Shown in pieces: positions 18,596 to 27,419 of a stretch of 64,000 bases of DNA. The position numbers were made by a program, and so were the translations under genes. Each line of letters starts with the position of its first letter. Positions within the stretch are counted from its first letter, which is position 1. The DNA comes from Prorocentrum cordatum (lineage: Eukaryota > Sar > Dinophyceae > Prorocentrales > Prorocentraceae): the NCBI GenBank assembly GCA_963575745.1, contig CAUYUJ010019948.1, forward strand, positions 415,918 through 479,917, in the 5' to 3' direction. The notes below the pieces were generated by a model, which saw only the letters and a list, made by a program, of their open reading frames with translations, was not told where the DNA came from and made no database searches.

Positions 18596-21500
18596 GCCAG
18601 CGCGGAGGGGCTGCTGGGCCCCGATCTGGGGTCCGCGCCTCGCCCTCGCGATCCTCCGCCGCCGCGCCGCCCTCCTCGGTGGTCGCGCCGCCCGCGCCAG
18701 CGGGCGCCCGGGCCGCGCCGGGAGCCGCCAGGGGCGAATTCTGAGCGCTCATGCATGCGCGCTCAGAATTCCCTGGGCTCCCCCCGGGGCCGTCGGGGGC
18801 CCCGCCGGAGCCGTCAGCCGGGCCGCCGGTGCCCGCGCCGCCGAGGCCAGCGTCGGCGCCGCCGGCCAGCGCGAGCGTCGCCGAGGTCAGCGTGGGCGCG
18901 AAAAGCTCGCCACCAGGGCCGCCGGCAGCCAAGCCCCCTTGGGCAACGCCCACGGCGGCTCCCAGGAGCGGGACTCCAAGGCCGAGGGCAGGGCCTTCCC
19001 CGTCCATCTGCGCCCCAGCCTCCTCCAGTCTTCCCCCCCTCGATTCCGCGAGCGGGACCGCGGTGGCAGCCATGGCCTCCATCCCACTCTCCGGATCGCC
19101 GACGTCCTCCACCTCGATGCCCTCGCCCCCGTCGTCGTCGGGGTCAAGCTTGCCGTCGGCGTCGGGGTCCTCCCTCGCCAGGGCCTTCTGCTCGGCCTCT
19201 GAGTCGCCGCCAGCGGCGGGAGTCTCCCCGCCCGGGTGAGGGCGTTCAGGTGGGTTTAGCCGCAGGCTTCGCCCCCCCCGCGGGTGGGTGGGTGGGTTTT
19301 TCGCCAGGGCCTCCTGGGCGCTGGCCGTATCGCGCGCCCGGGGGGCCCCCTCCGTCTCCGCGATGGCTGCTCCGCAGTCCTTAATAATACGGCCGCCCGC
19401 CGTGGTCGAGGTCGTCGCCCCTCCAAGGGCCTCTGGGGGCTGCGGGTAGCTCCGCGCCGCGGGCGGCACAGGCCGGTCCAGGGCGAGGTCTCCAGAGGCC
19501 TCCGGGGGCTGAGAGGAGCCCCGCGCCTCCGGCGGCCCAGGCCGATCCAGGCCAAAATCTCCAGAGGCCTCCGGGGGCTGCGGGGAGCTCCGCGCATCCG
19601 GCGGCACCGGCCAATCCAGGCCCGAACCTCCAGAGGCCTCCGGGCGCTGCGGGTCGTCCCACGCCTCCGGCGGCCCAGGCCGATCCAAGCTAGAATCTCC
19701 ACAGGTCTTTGGGGGCTGCGGGTAATAGCTCCGCGCCCCTAGCGGCACAGGCCGATCCAAGCCGAAATCTCCAAAGGCTCCCGGGGGCTGCGGGTAGCTC
19801 CGCGCCTCCGGCGGCACAGGCCAGTCTCCTCCCTCCCCAGGGCGTCGCGGCAGCCGGCGCGTCAGGGTCGGGGCGGCCGCCACCCTCTGGGCTGCCGCCT
19901 GGGTCACCAGGCCGAACACGTCGAGGTCCTCTCCGGGGCGTCGCGCCGGCCACTCCCGGGCCGGGACCGCCGCCGTCCTCTGGGCCGCCGCCTGGGCCCC
20001 CAGGCCGAACACGTCGAGGTCCCCTCTGGGTTGTCGCGCCGGCCACTCCAGGGCCGGGACCGCCGCCACCCTCTGGGCTGCCGCCTGGGTCACCCGGCCG
20101 AACACGTCGCGGTCCCCTCCGGGGCGTCGCGCCGGCCACTCCAGAGCCAGGACTGCCGCCACCCTCTGGGCCGCCGCCTGAGTCTGCAGGCCGAACACGT
20201 CGAAGTCCCCTCCGGGGAGCTGCGCCGGCCACTCCAGGGCCGGGGCCGTCGCCACCCTCCGGGCTGCCGCCTGGGTCACCAGGCCGGACACCGATGGAGA
20301 CCCCGCGGCGGCAGGCGTGGCCAAGAAGGCTCCCACACCTTGCGTGGTCGAGGTGGCTCCCACAGCTTGTGTGGCCGTGTCCCCAAAGCTGCAGCCGTCC
20401 CGGCGATCGCCAGCACCCCGAGGGTCCCCCGCGTCCCGAAGACCGCCCGCGTCCCGAAGATCGCCAGCGCCCAGGAGGTAACCGTCGTCCCGAAGCGCGC
20501 CCTGGAGATCGCCAGCGCCCCGAAGATCGCCTCCAGCGCTCCGAAGGGCGTCCCGTTGAGCGCCTCCCGCGCCCCGAAGAACACCTCCATCGTCCCGAAG
20601 CTCGCCTCCGTCGTCCCGAGGATCGCCTCCTCCAGCATCCCGTAGGTCGCCACCAGCGTCCCGACGCTCGCCTCCAGCGTCTCGAAGGTCGCCAGAGGCG
20701 TCCCGAGGAGGGCCCGGCGGGGCCTGGCTTTCCTGGTTGCTCCCAGTACCCCGAAGATCGCCTCCAGCGTCCCGTAGTGCACTTCCCGCCAAGGGGGCGC
20801 CCGCCGCCTGCAAGGCCGAGGAGGGTCCCTCCGATTGGGTGGCCGGCGGAGCTCTCGCTGCCTGCCAGCGTTCGGCCAGCAGGTACTGCCCATCCACCCC
20901 TGCGCTGCCTCCCGAAACGGCGCCGGCGCCGCGCCCACCAGAGTCGGTGACGGCGTCGCCGGTGCAACGGTACCCTGCTCGAGGGGTCCAAGCGAAGGCG
21001 CTGGCGGGACACCCCCGGGACCCCCCGCGGAGGCTCAGCAGGAGGCGGGAGGCGGTCTGGAAGTCGGCCTCGATGGGGAACGTCCCCGAAAGCTCGCCCT
21101 GAGGGATGTGCTCCTGGATCCACTGGAGGCCTGCTAGGTACCTGGCGTAGGGTACCCGCTCCTCCCAAGGGCCGAGGTCTTCCTCCATCCAGCCGCGGAG
21201 AGGGCGGAGTGAAGCGGCCTCACTCCAGGTCCTCCAGGCGCGGTCCATCTGCTTCAGCCTCTCGCGGGCCCGGCTGAGCCCCGGGTGAGGGAGGTAGTCT
21301 AAGCCCGCTTGTTCCAGGTCAGCCTGGAGCGCCCGCTCCTCCCTCCGGAGTACGCCTAGGGTCAAGTGGAGTTCTTCAAGGATCGGCGCGGCTTTCGCGA
21401 GGGGCACCTCCCCTGCAAGCGGGCTGCGCCTCAGGACGCGGTTCCAGGCCTCCTGGGCGAGGAGGTTGAAATCGTCCCGCGCCTGGAGGAGCGCGGCCAA

Positions 21501-22655
21501 GGAGTCGACGGGGGCGGAGCCCGTGGGGTCCCGCGCTCGGGGCCACTCATGACTGCTCCCAGCATCCCGCGGATCGCCTCCAGCGCCCCGCGTTCTTCCC
21601 TCCCCGGGAGGACGTATCCCTCCCCGAGGGGGCGTCCCCCTCCTCCCCGAGGGGGTGTCTCCCTCCCCGGGAGGGCGTACCCCCTCCCACGGGGAGGCGC
21701 CATAATCCAGGTCAGAATATCCCGGATGCCCGGGGGGCGCGCTCCCCGCCGGAGGAGTGCGCTTCCCGCCCGAGGGGGGCGGGGCCGCCGGGCAAGCGGC
21801 GAGGGCGGCGTGGCCTGTCGGCGTCGAAGCGTCGGCGCTGGCGTCGGCGTCCGCGTCGGCGTCGTCGGTGTCGGCGTTGGCGTCGGTGTCGGCGTCGGGG
21901 CCTCCGTCAGCGTCCACGTCCGCGTGGGCGTCAGCGTCGGCTTCAGCGTAAGCGTCAGCGTCAGCGTTAGCGTCGGCGTCGGCGTTAGCGTCAGCGTCGG
22001 CGTCGTCGGTGGGCGCGTGGCCGGAGAGCTGCTCTCCCAAAGGATGGGGCGCCCCCTCCCTCAAGGGGGATGCCGGCGCACGCGTCGCCCCCGGACTAGG
22101 CGTAGGCGCCGGGGCTGCCGGGGTCGGCATCAGCAAGGCAAGCGAAGGTGCCGGCGTCGTGGGCACTCCCGTGTCCCGGTGGTCGCCTCCAGCGTTCCGA
22201 AGGCCGCCTCCAGCGTGCGTTAGATCACCTCCCGCAAATACGATACTCCCCTCACCTCCAGCCCGAAGGGTGTGTTGAGGGTCGCCAGCGTCCCGGAGAT
22301 CACATCCAGCGTCCTGTCGAGCGCCCCCATGACGTTGACAGTCGGTATTGGGACCCTCTCCGTAATGGTCCCCTCCCCTTCGGTGGTGGCCCGCGGTCGA
22401 TCGGTCGACTCCATCCCGGTGGCGGGGCGTCTTCGCCTCGGTGGTGGTCAGCTCGGGCTCATCGCCTCCACCGTGGTGGTTGTCGCTCCCGTCCCGAGGG
22501 GGGTCGGTCCCGGGCCGGTCGTCTCCGCCTCGGCAGGGGTCGCTTCCACCGCGACGGCGGCCAGTTCCCGGCCGGTTGAATCCGCCTCGGGAGTGGCCGG
22601 TTCCCCCGAGGTCCCGAGCGGGTCCGCACGCGCTATCCCCACCTAACCCTGGCAA
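18270..22655 (-). CDS. large repetitive hypothetical protein with a helical domain
   Basis: Of the long frames in the GC-rich segment (this one 1,461 codons), this is the best coding candidate. A region of ordinary composition lies at about 21560-20900 and looks alpha-helical: LLQARDDFNLLAQEAWNRVL, LEELHLTLGVLRREERALQA, YARYLAGLQWIQEHIPQGEL, ADFQTASRLLLSLRGG. It is followed by GDLRDAGG-type repeats, then five 31-residue units (about 20290-19840, period exactly 93 bp, WPARRPGGDRDVFG core). 23-residue units with a 69-bp period follow (about 19700-19490, LDRPGPPEA core). Repeat periods divisible by three support translation. No family recognised; the start is uncertain and Asp/Ala runs precede the helical part. 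Confidence 0.35.
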   Translation of the reverse strand: MPGLGGDSACGPARDLGGTGHSRGGFNRPGTGRRRGGSDPCRGGDDRPGTDPPRDGSDNHHGGGDEPELTTTEAKTPRHRDGVDRSTAGHHRRGGDHYGEGPNTDCQRHGGARQDAGCDLRDAGDPQHTLRAGGEGSIVFAGGDLTHAGGGLRNAGGDHRDTGVPTTPAPSLALLMPTPAAPAPTPSPGATRAPASPLREGAPHPLGEQLSGHAPTDDADADANADADANADADAYAEADADAHADVDADGGPDADTDANADTDDADADADASADASTPTGHAALAACPAAPPPSGGKRTPPAGSAPPGHPGYSDLDYGASPWEGVRPPGEGDTPSGRRGTPPRGGIRPPGEGRTRGAGGDPRDAGSSHEWPRARDPTGSAPVDSLAALLQARDDFNLLAQEAWNRVLRRSPLAGEVPLAKAAPILEELHLTLGVLRREERALQADLEQAGLDYLPHPGLSRARERLKQMDRAWRTWSEAASLRPLRGWMEEDLGPWEERVPYARYLAGLQWIQEHIPQGELSGTFPIEADFQTASRLLLSLRGGSRGCPASAFAWTPRAGYRCTGDAVTDSGGRGAGAVSGGSAGVDGQYLLAERWQAARAPPATQSEGPSSALQAAGAPLAGSALRDAGGDLRGTGSNQESQAPPGPPRDASGDLRDAGGERRDAGGDLRDAGGGDPRDDGGELRDDGGVLRGAGGAQRDALRSAGGDLRGAGDLQGALRDDGYLLGAGDLRDAGGLRDAGDPRGAGDRRDGCSFGDTATQAVGATSTTQGVGAFLATPAAAGSPSVSGLVTQAAARRVATAPALEWPAQLPGGDFDVFGLQTQAAAQRVAAVLALEWPARRPGGDRDVFGRVTQAAAQRVAAVPALEWPARQPRGDLDVFGLGAQAAAQRTAAVPAREWPARRPGEDLDVFGLVTQAAAQRVAAAPTLTRRLPRRPGEGGDWPVPPEARSYPQPPGAFGDFGLDRPVPLGARSYYPQPPKTCGDSSLDRPGPPEAWDDPQRPEASGGSGLDWPVPPDARSSPQPPEASGDFGLDRPGPPEARGSSQPPEASGDLALDRPVPPAARSYPQPPEALGGATTSTTAGGRIIKDCGAAIAETEGAPRARDTASAQEALAKNPPTHPRGGRSLRLNPPERPHPGGETPAAGGDSEAEQKALAREDPDADGKLDPDDDGGEGIEVEDVGDPESGMEAMAATAVPLAESRGGRLEEAGAQMDGEGPALGLGVPLLGAAVGVAQGGLAAGGPGGELFAPTLTSATLALAGGADAGLGGAGTGGPADGSGGAPDGPGGSPGNSERACMSAQNSPLAAPGAARAPAGAGGATTEEGGAAAEDREGEARTPDRGPAAPPRWRDPGTPLGGERPAATSPDLVGDGPGAVPLGGGPSPRADAELPDVEPLPPLLAAAAAGRQRWARRSSAPRRRRRASERCQAGWRQRRWTPPERLPTRPRRPRRRHGRGR
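18736..18771. repeat. 13-bp perfect hairpin GAATTCTGAGCGC
   Basis: The arms GAATTCTGAGCGC and GCGCTCAGAATTC enclose a 10-base loop that itself contains ATGCAT. It stands out in a region otherwise made of GC-rich repeats and interrupts the reading frame pattern with Met/Cys/Asn codons. Confidence 0.85.
19492..20290 (-). repeat. in-frame 69-bp and 93-bp coding minisatellites
   Basis: Anchors CCAGAGGCCTCC at 19492, 19561 and 19630 give a 69-bp period. Anchors GGCCGAACACGTCG near 19909, 20002 and 20095 give a 93-bp period. Both keep the minus-strand frame of the 18270-22655 reading frame, producing 23- and 31-residue protein repeats. Confidence 0.8.
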
Positions 22656-24170
22656 GCAAACAGTAAACCCCCCGGCGATATCGCTAGCACAGAAAATAAA
22701 CTAAATAATTATTTTGGGCGGCGCCCTCCGGCGATATCGTTAGCACATAAAAAAAAATAAAACAATTAATTAACTAATTTGCCCCCCCCGGGCCCGAAGC
22801 TGGCGGCAACGCGAGGCGACAGCCTGAAGAACCAACGCGCACGAACGCTTGCCAACGGGTCCCCGCCTTGCTAGAACACTGGGAAACTGACGCGCATCGG
22901 AAACCAAAGGTAAATCAAAAATGACAAACAATGAAATCACCGCAAGCAGCTATACTTGAAAGGACCACCCAAAGGAATCCCAGAGAAATCTCAGAAGGAA
23001 GCCCACGCAGAATCTCAAAGGACCCCGATTGGAAATTCAAGATAATCTCAAAAAGGAACCCCACAGAAATCGCAAGGGGACCTCAGCGGCAGCTCAAACG
23101 AACCACGAAGGAATCTAAGGAATCTGGAAAACGCGGGCTCGCGTGGACATAAGCAAACCCCATCGCGGCCGCAAAAAGGATTTTTTTGTTTTGTTTTACG
23201 GGGTCCTATGGGAGAGTCCACGGAGGGATATCGCAGACGGATTCCGCGAACCCCCCCGCGATACGTTAGCACATTTATTGAACATAGAATAATCCACAGG
23301 CGCCAGAGGTCGATGGGAGGCCCCCTTCAGGGATTGTCGAAGGAATGTCAGAGGAACTCGAAAGAACCCCCGAAGGAATCCCATAAGAATATCACAAGAA
23401 ATCCCACGCACGATATCGAAGGAACCAATGGAAGTTCAAAGCAATCTCAAAGGAGCCCAACAGAAATCGCAGAGGCATCTCAGCGGCAGCTCAAACGAAC
23501 CACAAAGGAATCTAAGGAATTTGGAAAACGCGGGCTCGCGTGGACATAAGCAATCCCTATTGCGACCGCACTAGGGAAATTGATTCTTTCAGGGGATCCT
23601 ATGGGAGAGTCCACGGAGGGATATCGCAGACGGATTCCGCGAACCCCCCCGCGATATGTTAGCACATGCACTAAAAATAAAATAATCCACCGCCCCGGAT
23701 GTCGATGTGATGCTCTCTTAAGCAATGGGGTATCAAACGGATATGACCGGAGCCTCAAGGGACCCCCAGAATAACATCAAAGGAACACAAAAGGAGTCTC
23801 AAAGGAGCCCCAAAATAATCACAATGGAAACGGCAAGGAATCTCAAAAGAAGCCAATCGGAGTATCAGAGGAATCTCTGACGAATCTCACAGAAACGCAC
23901 ACAATCACAGGAAGCGACTCTGGGCAGGTGTGCCTTGTCGCTGGGCTCTGGACTACAAGGGGACCGGGCATTCAGAGGCCTGTGGAGGCCTTTCTGGATG
24001 CCTCCTGGGAACCTCTGGGGACCTCCCCTCCGCGGACCTCTGGTGACCTGCGGGGGATATCGCTTCCGCCCCGGCCCCGGTGCCGGAAGCGTTATAATTT
24101 CCTCTGATGAGGGGGGGGGGGGGGGGGAGGGGGGTTTACTGATTGCTTCCCAGGGTTAGGAGGTGGCCCC
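22634..24170. repeat. 1.5-kb AT-rich island bounded by inverted repeats
   Basis: The left border carries CCTAACCCTGGCAAGCAAAC followed by AGTAAACCCCCC (22637-22672). The right border carries the same sequence inverted (about 24120-24165), with few mismatches. Inside, two ~250-bp direct repeats start at 23067 and 23464 and share CTCAGCGGCAGCTCAAACGA and GAGAGTCCACGGAGGGATAT. Four copies of a CG(C)GATAYG(T)TAGCACA motif followed by AAAATAAA occur near 22676, 22731, 23262 and 23661. A purine-rich GGAATCTCAAAGG repeat fills 23700-23930 and a long G-run is at 24113. Best explained as an insertion into the GC-rich segment, or a large intron. Confidence 0.6.
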
Positions 24171-26176
24171 CTCCTGGTAGGTCGGCCCAGTGGTCGCCCG
24201 CGTAACGAGGATCGCCGGCAGCCACGGGATCGCCAGCTCCCCGGATAGCGCCACCGTCATGAAGGTCGTCGGCGCTACAAGGCGCGTCTCGAGGTCCACC
24301 AGCGCCTGGAGGAGCGCCAGCCTCCCGCCGATCTCCATCGGTCCGGGGAGCGCCCGGGGGGTCGCCCACGCCCCAATGATCGTCTCCAGCGTGCCGGGGA
24401 GCGTCAGGCCGATCACCCGCGCATGGCGGAGCCTCCCGAGGGGGCCCCGTCACCCGAGGATCACCTCCGTGGTTGGGAGGGGAGTCCCGCTGCGTGCCCC
24501 CAGGGTCCGGAGGCCCGTCTCCAGCATCCCGACAGTCGCCTCTGGCATTCCGAAGCTCGTCTCCCGCCTCTCGAGGACCATCCCGACCCGCGCCCCGGGG
24601 GTCGCCAGCGCCGCGAAGATCACCCCGGAGCTCGCAGGGGGCCTGCTGAACGTCGTACCTCCCGCGAGCGTCCTGGGGGCCGTCTCCATCCCGACGATCG
24701 TCCCGAGAGCCCTGAGGAGCGGGGCCGGCGGGGCCGTCGTCGGCGTCAGTGTCCGTGCCCTCGCCGGCGTCAGCGTCAGCCTCGAGTCGTCGGTGTCGGC
24801 GTCGGCGTCGGCGCTGGCATCGGCGTTGACCCCCCGGTTGAGGACATTCCCACCCAGGAGGGGGCCCCCTCCCGGTTGGTCGTCGCCGTCGTGGTAGGGG
24901 TCGTTTCCACCGCGGTGGTGATCAGCTCCGGATAGGTTGCCTCCACTCCCGTACCGGTCCCCCCCGCGTCGGCGGTGGTCAGCATCTGCTCGAGCGTCTC
25001 CATCTCGGTAGCGTAGGTGTCCTCTGCCGCAGGTGGCCCCTGTCCCTCGCCGAAGCAAGGCCCCGCCCCTCGCCGAAGCAAGGCCCCGCCCCTCGCCGAA
25101 GCAAGGCCCCGCCCCTCGCCGAAGCAAGGCCCCGCCCCTCGCCGAAGCAAGGCCCCGCCCCTCGCCGAAGCAAGGCCCCGCCCCTCTCCGAGGCGAGGCC
25201 CCGCCCCTGGGGGGGGGCGTCTCCACCCAGGTGGTGTTCGGATCCTGATCCTTACCGTCGGCGTCGTCGTCGGCGCCAGCGTCGGCGTCGTCGTCGGCGT
25301 CAGCGTCGGCGTCAGCATCAGCGCCGGCGTCCGCGTCACCGTCGGCGTCGTCAGCGTCGCCGCCGGCGTAGGTGCCGGCCTTCTGGCCGGGGTCCCCTCC
25401 CCCTCGGCGATGGCTCCCTTCTGGACGGCAAGCTCCGTCTCGGTGGAAGTCGCCCCCCCCTCGGTGATGGTCTGCTCCTAAACGGTCATCTCCCTCCCCG
25501 GGGGGGCCTCTCCCACCGCGGTAAGGGTCAGCGTCCGATCGGTCGTCGCCATCCCGGTGGCGGGGCGTTCCCGCCTCAGGGCCGTCGTCGGCGAGTGCGT
25601 GGCCGGAGCGATGCCGCGCCCCCTCCCTCAGGGGAGGTACCGGCCCACGCGCTGCCCCCGGACCCGGAGTCGGCGCCTGGGCTGCCGGAGCCGGCCTCCG
25701 CCCGACAAGGGAGGGCGTCGGCACCGGGGGCATTCTCGTGTCCCGGCCGTCGCCTCCAGCGCCCCGGGCCTCACGGGGACCGCAGCCAGTCTCGGCGTGC
25801 GTGTCAGCGGCGGCGTCGGCGTCAGCGTCAGCGTCGGCGTCGTCGGTGGTGGCGTCGGCAACGGCATCGGCGTCAGCGTTGGCCCCCCTATAGGGGGCAT
25901 CCCCACCTAGGAGGTGGCCCCCTCCTGGTAGGTCGACCCGGTGGTCGCCGGCGCCACGTGGATCGCCGGCAGCCGGAGGATCGCCAGCTTCACGGGGAGC
26001 GCCATCGTCCTGAAGGCCGTCGGCGCTACAAGGAGCGTGCCGGGGGGCGTCCAGATGATCGCCTCCAGCATTCCGAAGATCACCTCCGTCTCCCCCGGGG
26101 GCCTCTGCTGCGGGCGCGGCCGCATCCCGGAGATCGCCTCCAGCGTGCCGGGGAGCGCCCGGTTGACCGCCCCCAA
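24156..26176 (-). repeat. duplicated ~260-bp block (24156-24416 and 25907-26176)
   Basis: Both blocks end, in minus-strand sense, in TTGPTYQEGATS or TTGSTYQEGATS plus a stop. Both begin with an LPGTLE(T/A)I sequence and share LVAPT(T/A)F in the middle. On the DNA level both end at GGAGGTGGCCCCCTCCTGGT. They show that the GC-rich segment grew by internal duplication. Confidence 0.6.
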
Positions 26177-27419
26177 CGTTCGGCTGAACCTCAGGAGGAT
26201 GAGTCTCCCTCCCCGACGTGACGCCCAAGTGGGGGCGCTCCCCCAAGCCTGCGCGGGCGATGGGGGTGGCGGCGCCGGCGGCTCGGGCGCAGAAGGCGGC
26301 CCCTGCAGTCAGGGGCGCCCCGGCGTCCGCGGGGTAGACGCCACGGGCGACGTCGTAGGAGGCGTCGGCGACGTCAGCGACGAAGTCGGCGACGGCCCCG
26401 GCGAGGGGGAGGCAGCCAGCGACGATGAGGGCGACGGAGGCTACCGCCAGCGCCTGCAGCGCCGCTGACTCACCCGGGGGGGGCACCCCCCCCCCGTGGC
26501 GAATCCCTCCCCCGTGGCGCGGTGCTCCCCGGGTCCTCCCCCGGGTACACCCCTCCAGCGTCCCGGAGAGCGCCTCCATCATCCCGCAGGTCCCCTCCAG
26601 CATCTCGTAGAACGCCTTCAGCGCCCTGGGGGGCGCCCCGCCGAACCTCCCGAAGATCGCTGGCGTCCCGAAGATCCTCCTCGAGGCCCGAAGCTCTCCT
26701 CCGGCCGGTCCGGCTGGCGCCCCCCCCCCCCCCGCGGTGGGCGTGCCCCCGCCGCGGTGTGCCTCCGGCGTAGGCGCCTCCATCGGCGTGGACATGCCCC
26801 TCCCCTCCCCGAGCACCTGCTCCGGAGGGCCCCCGCCGCATGTAGATGCCGCCGGGGGGGGGGCCCCCTCCCCCGGGTGGAGGAGGGTGAGAGGGTAGTA
26901 GGAAGGACAGAGGGATCGGGAGAAGGAGTCCCGAGGCTGGAAGCAGGGGATGTGCTCGCGCTCTCGCGCTCTCGCACTCTCGCGCTCCCGCGCTCTCGCA
27001 CTCTCGCGCTCTCGCGCTCTCGCGCCCCCGCGCCCTCGCGCTCCCGCGCTCTCGCGCCCCCGCGCTCTCGCGTTCTCGCGCTCTCGCGCTCTCGCGCTGG
27101 GCCCACTCCCGGGGCCGCGCCTCTGCCGATGTGGCCCACTCCAGGGGCTGTAGGTGTGCCCCCCCCGCCCCAGAAGCTGGATTGGGGAGGTCCCCGGCCA
27201 CGCCATCGGCCGGGAGGGGGGACGTGGCAGCAGCGCTCTCGCGCTCTCGCGCTGGGCCCACTCCAGGGGCCGCGCCTCCGCCGACGCGGCCCACTCCCGG
27301 GGCCGTAGGTGTGCCCCCTCCCTCCCCAGAAGCTGGATTGGGGAGGCCCCCGGCCACGCCATCGGCCGGGCGGTGGGACGTGGCAGCAGCTTCCCGGCCA
27401 GGAGGATGACGGACCGCAC
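24450..27419 (-). CDS. long GC-rich open frame with a hydrophobic segment, coding doubtful
   Basis: A 989-codon frame in the same phase as 18270-22655. It contains Arg/Glu/Ala repeats (27100-26950) and then FGTPAIFGRFGGAPPRALKA. A strongly hydrophobic segment around 26460-26360 (LQALAVASVALIVAGCLPLA, then GAVADFVADVADASYDVARG) could span a membrane. Later come 23-bp-repeat-encoded and Asp/Ala runs. A shorter frame in the same phase (24416-24156, with LTLPGTLETIIGAWATPRAL) follows its stop. A diverged duplicate of that short piece lies at 26176-25907. Together they hint at one decayed or spliced gene on this phase. Confidence 0.25.
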   Translation of the reverse strand: MRSVILLAGKLLPRPTARPMAWPGASPIQLLGREGAHLRPREWAASAEARPLEWAQRESARALLPRPPSRPMAWPGTSPIQLLGRGGHTYSPWSGPHRQRRGPGSGPSARARERENARARGRESAGARGRGGARARERESARARERESARAREREHIPCFQPRDSFSRSLCPSYYPLTLLHPGEGAPPPAASTCGGGPPEQVLGEGRGMSTPMEAPTPEAHRGGGTPTAGGGGAPAGPAGGELRASRRIFGTPAIFGRFGGAPPRALKAFYEMLEGTCGMMEALSGTLEGCTRGRTRGAPRHGGGIRHGGGVPPPGESAALQALAVASVALIVAGCLPLAGAVADFVADVADASYDVARGVYPADAGAPLTAGAAFCARAAGAATPIARAGLGERPHLGVTSGRETHPPEVQPNVGGGQPGAPRHAGGDLRDAAAPAAEAPGGDGGDLRNAGGDHLDAPRHAPCSADGLQDDGAPREAGDPPAAGDPRGAGDHRVDLPGGGHLLGGDAPYRGANADADAVADATTDDADADADADAAADTHAETGCGPREARGAGGDGRDTRMPPVPTPSLVGRRPAPAAQAPTPGPGAARGPVPPLREGARHRSGHALADDGPEAGTPRHRDGDDRSDADPYRGGRGPPGEGDDRLGADHHRGGGDFHRDGACRPEGSHRRGGGDPGQKAGTYAGGDADDADGDADAGADADADADADDDADAGADDDADGKDQDPNTTWVETPPPRGGASPRRGAGPCFGEGRGLASARGGALLRRGAGPCFGEGRGLASARGGALLRRGTGATCGRGHLRYRDGDARADADHRRRGGDRYGSGGNLSGADHHRGGNDPYHDGDDQPGGGPLLGGNVLNRGVNADASADADADTDDSRLTLTPARARTLTPTTAPPAPLLRALGTIVGMETAPRTLAGGTTFSRPPASSGVIFAALATPGARVGMVLERRETSFGMPEATVGMLETGLRTLGARSGTPLPTTEVILG
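25046..25208. repeat. 23-bp tandem repeat, about seven units
   Basis: The unit CTCGCCGAAGCAAGGCCCCG plus CCC is almost perfectly repeated. Because 23 is not a multiple of three, each strand reads the same 23-residue cycle in all three frames (for example GAGPCFGEGRGLASARGG in part), and no frame is closed. Near-identity between units suggests recent expansion. Confidence 0.9.
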
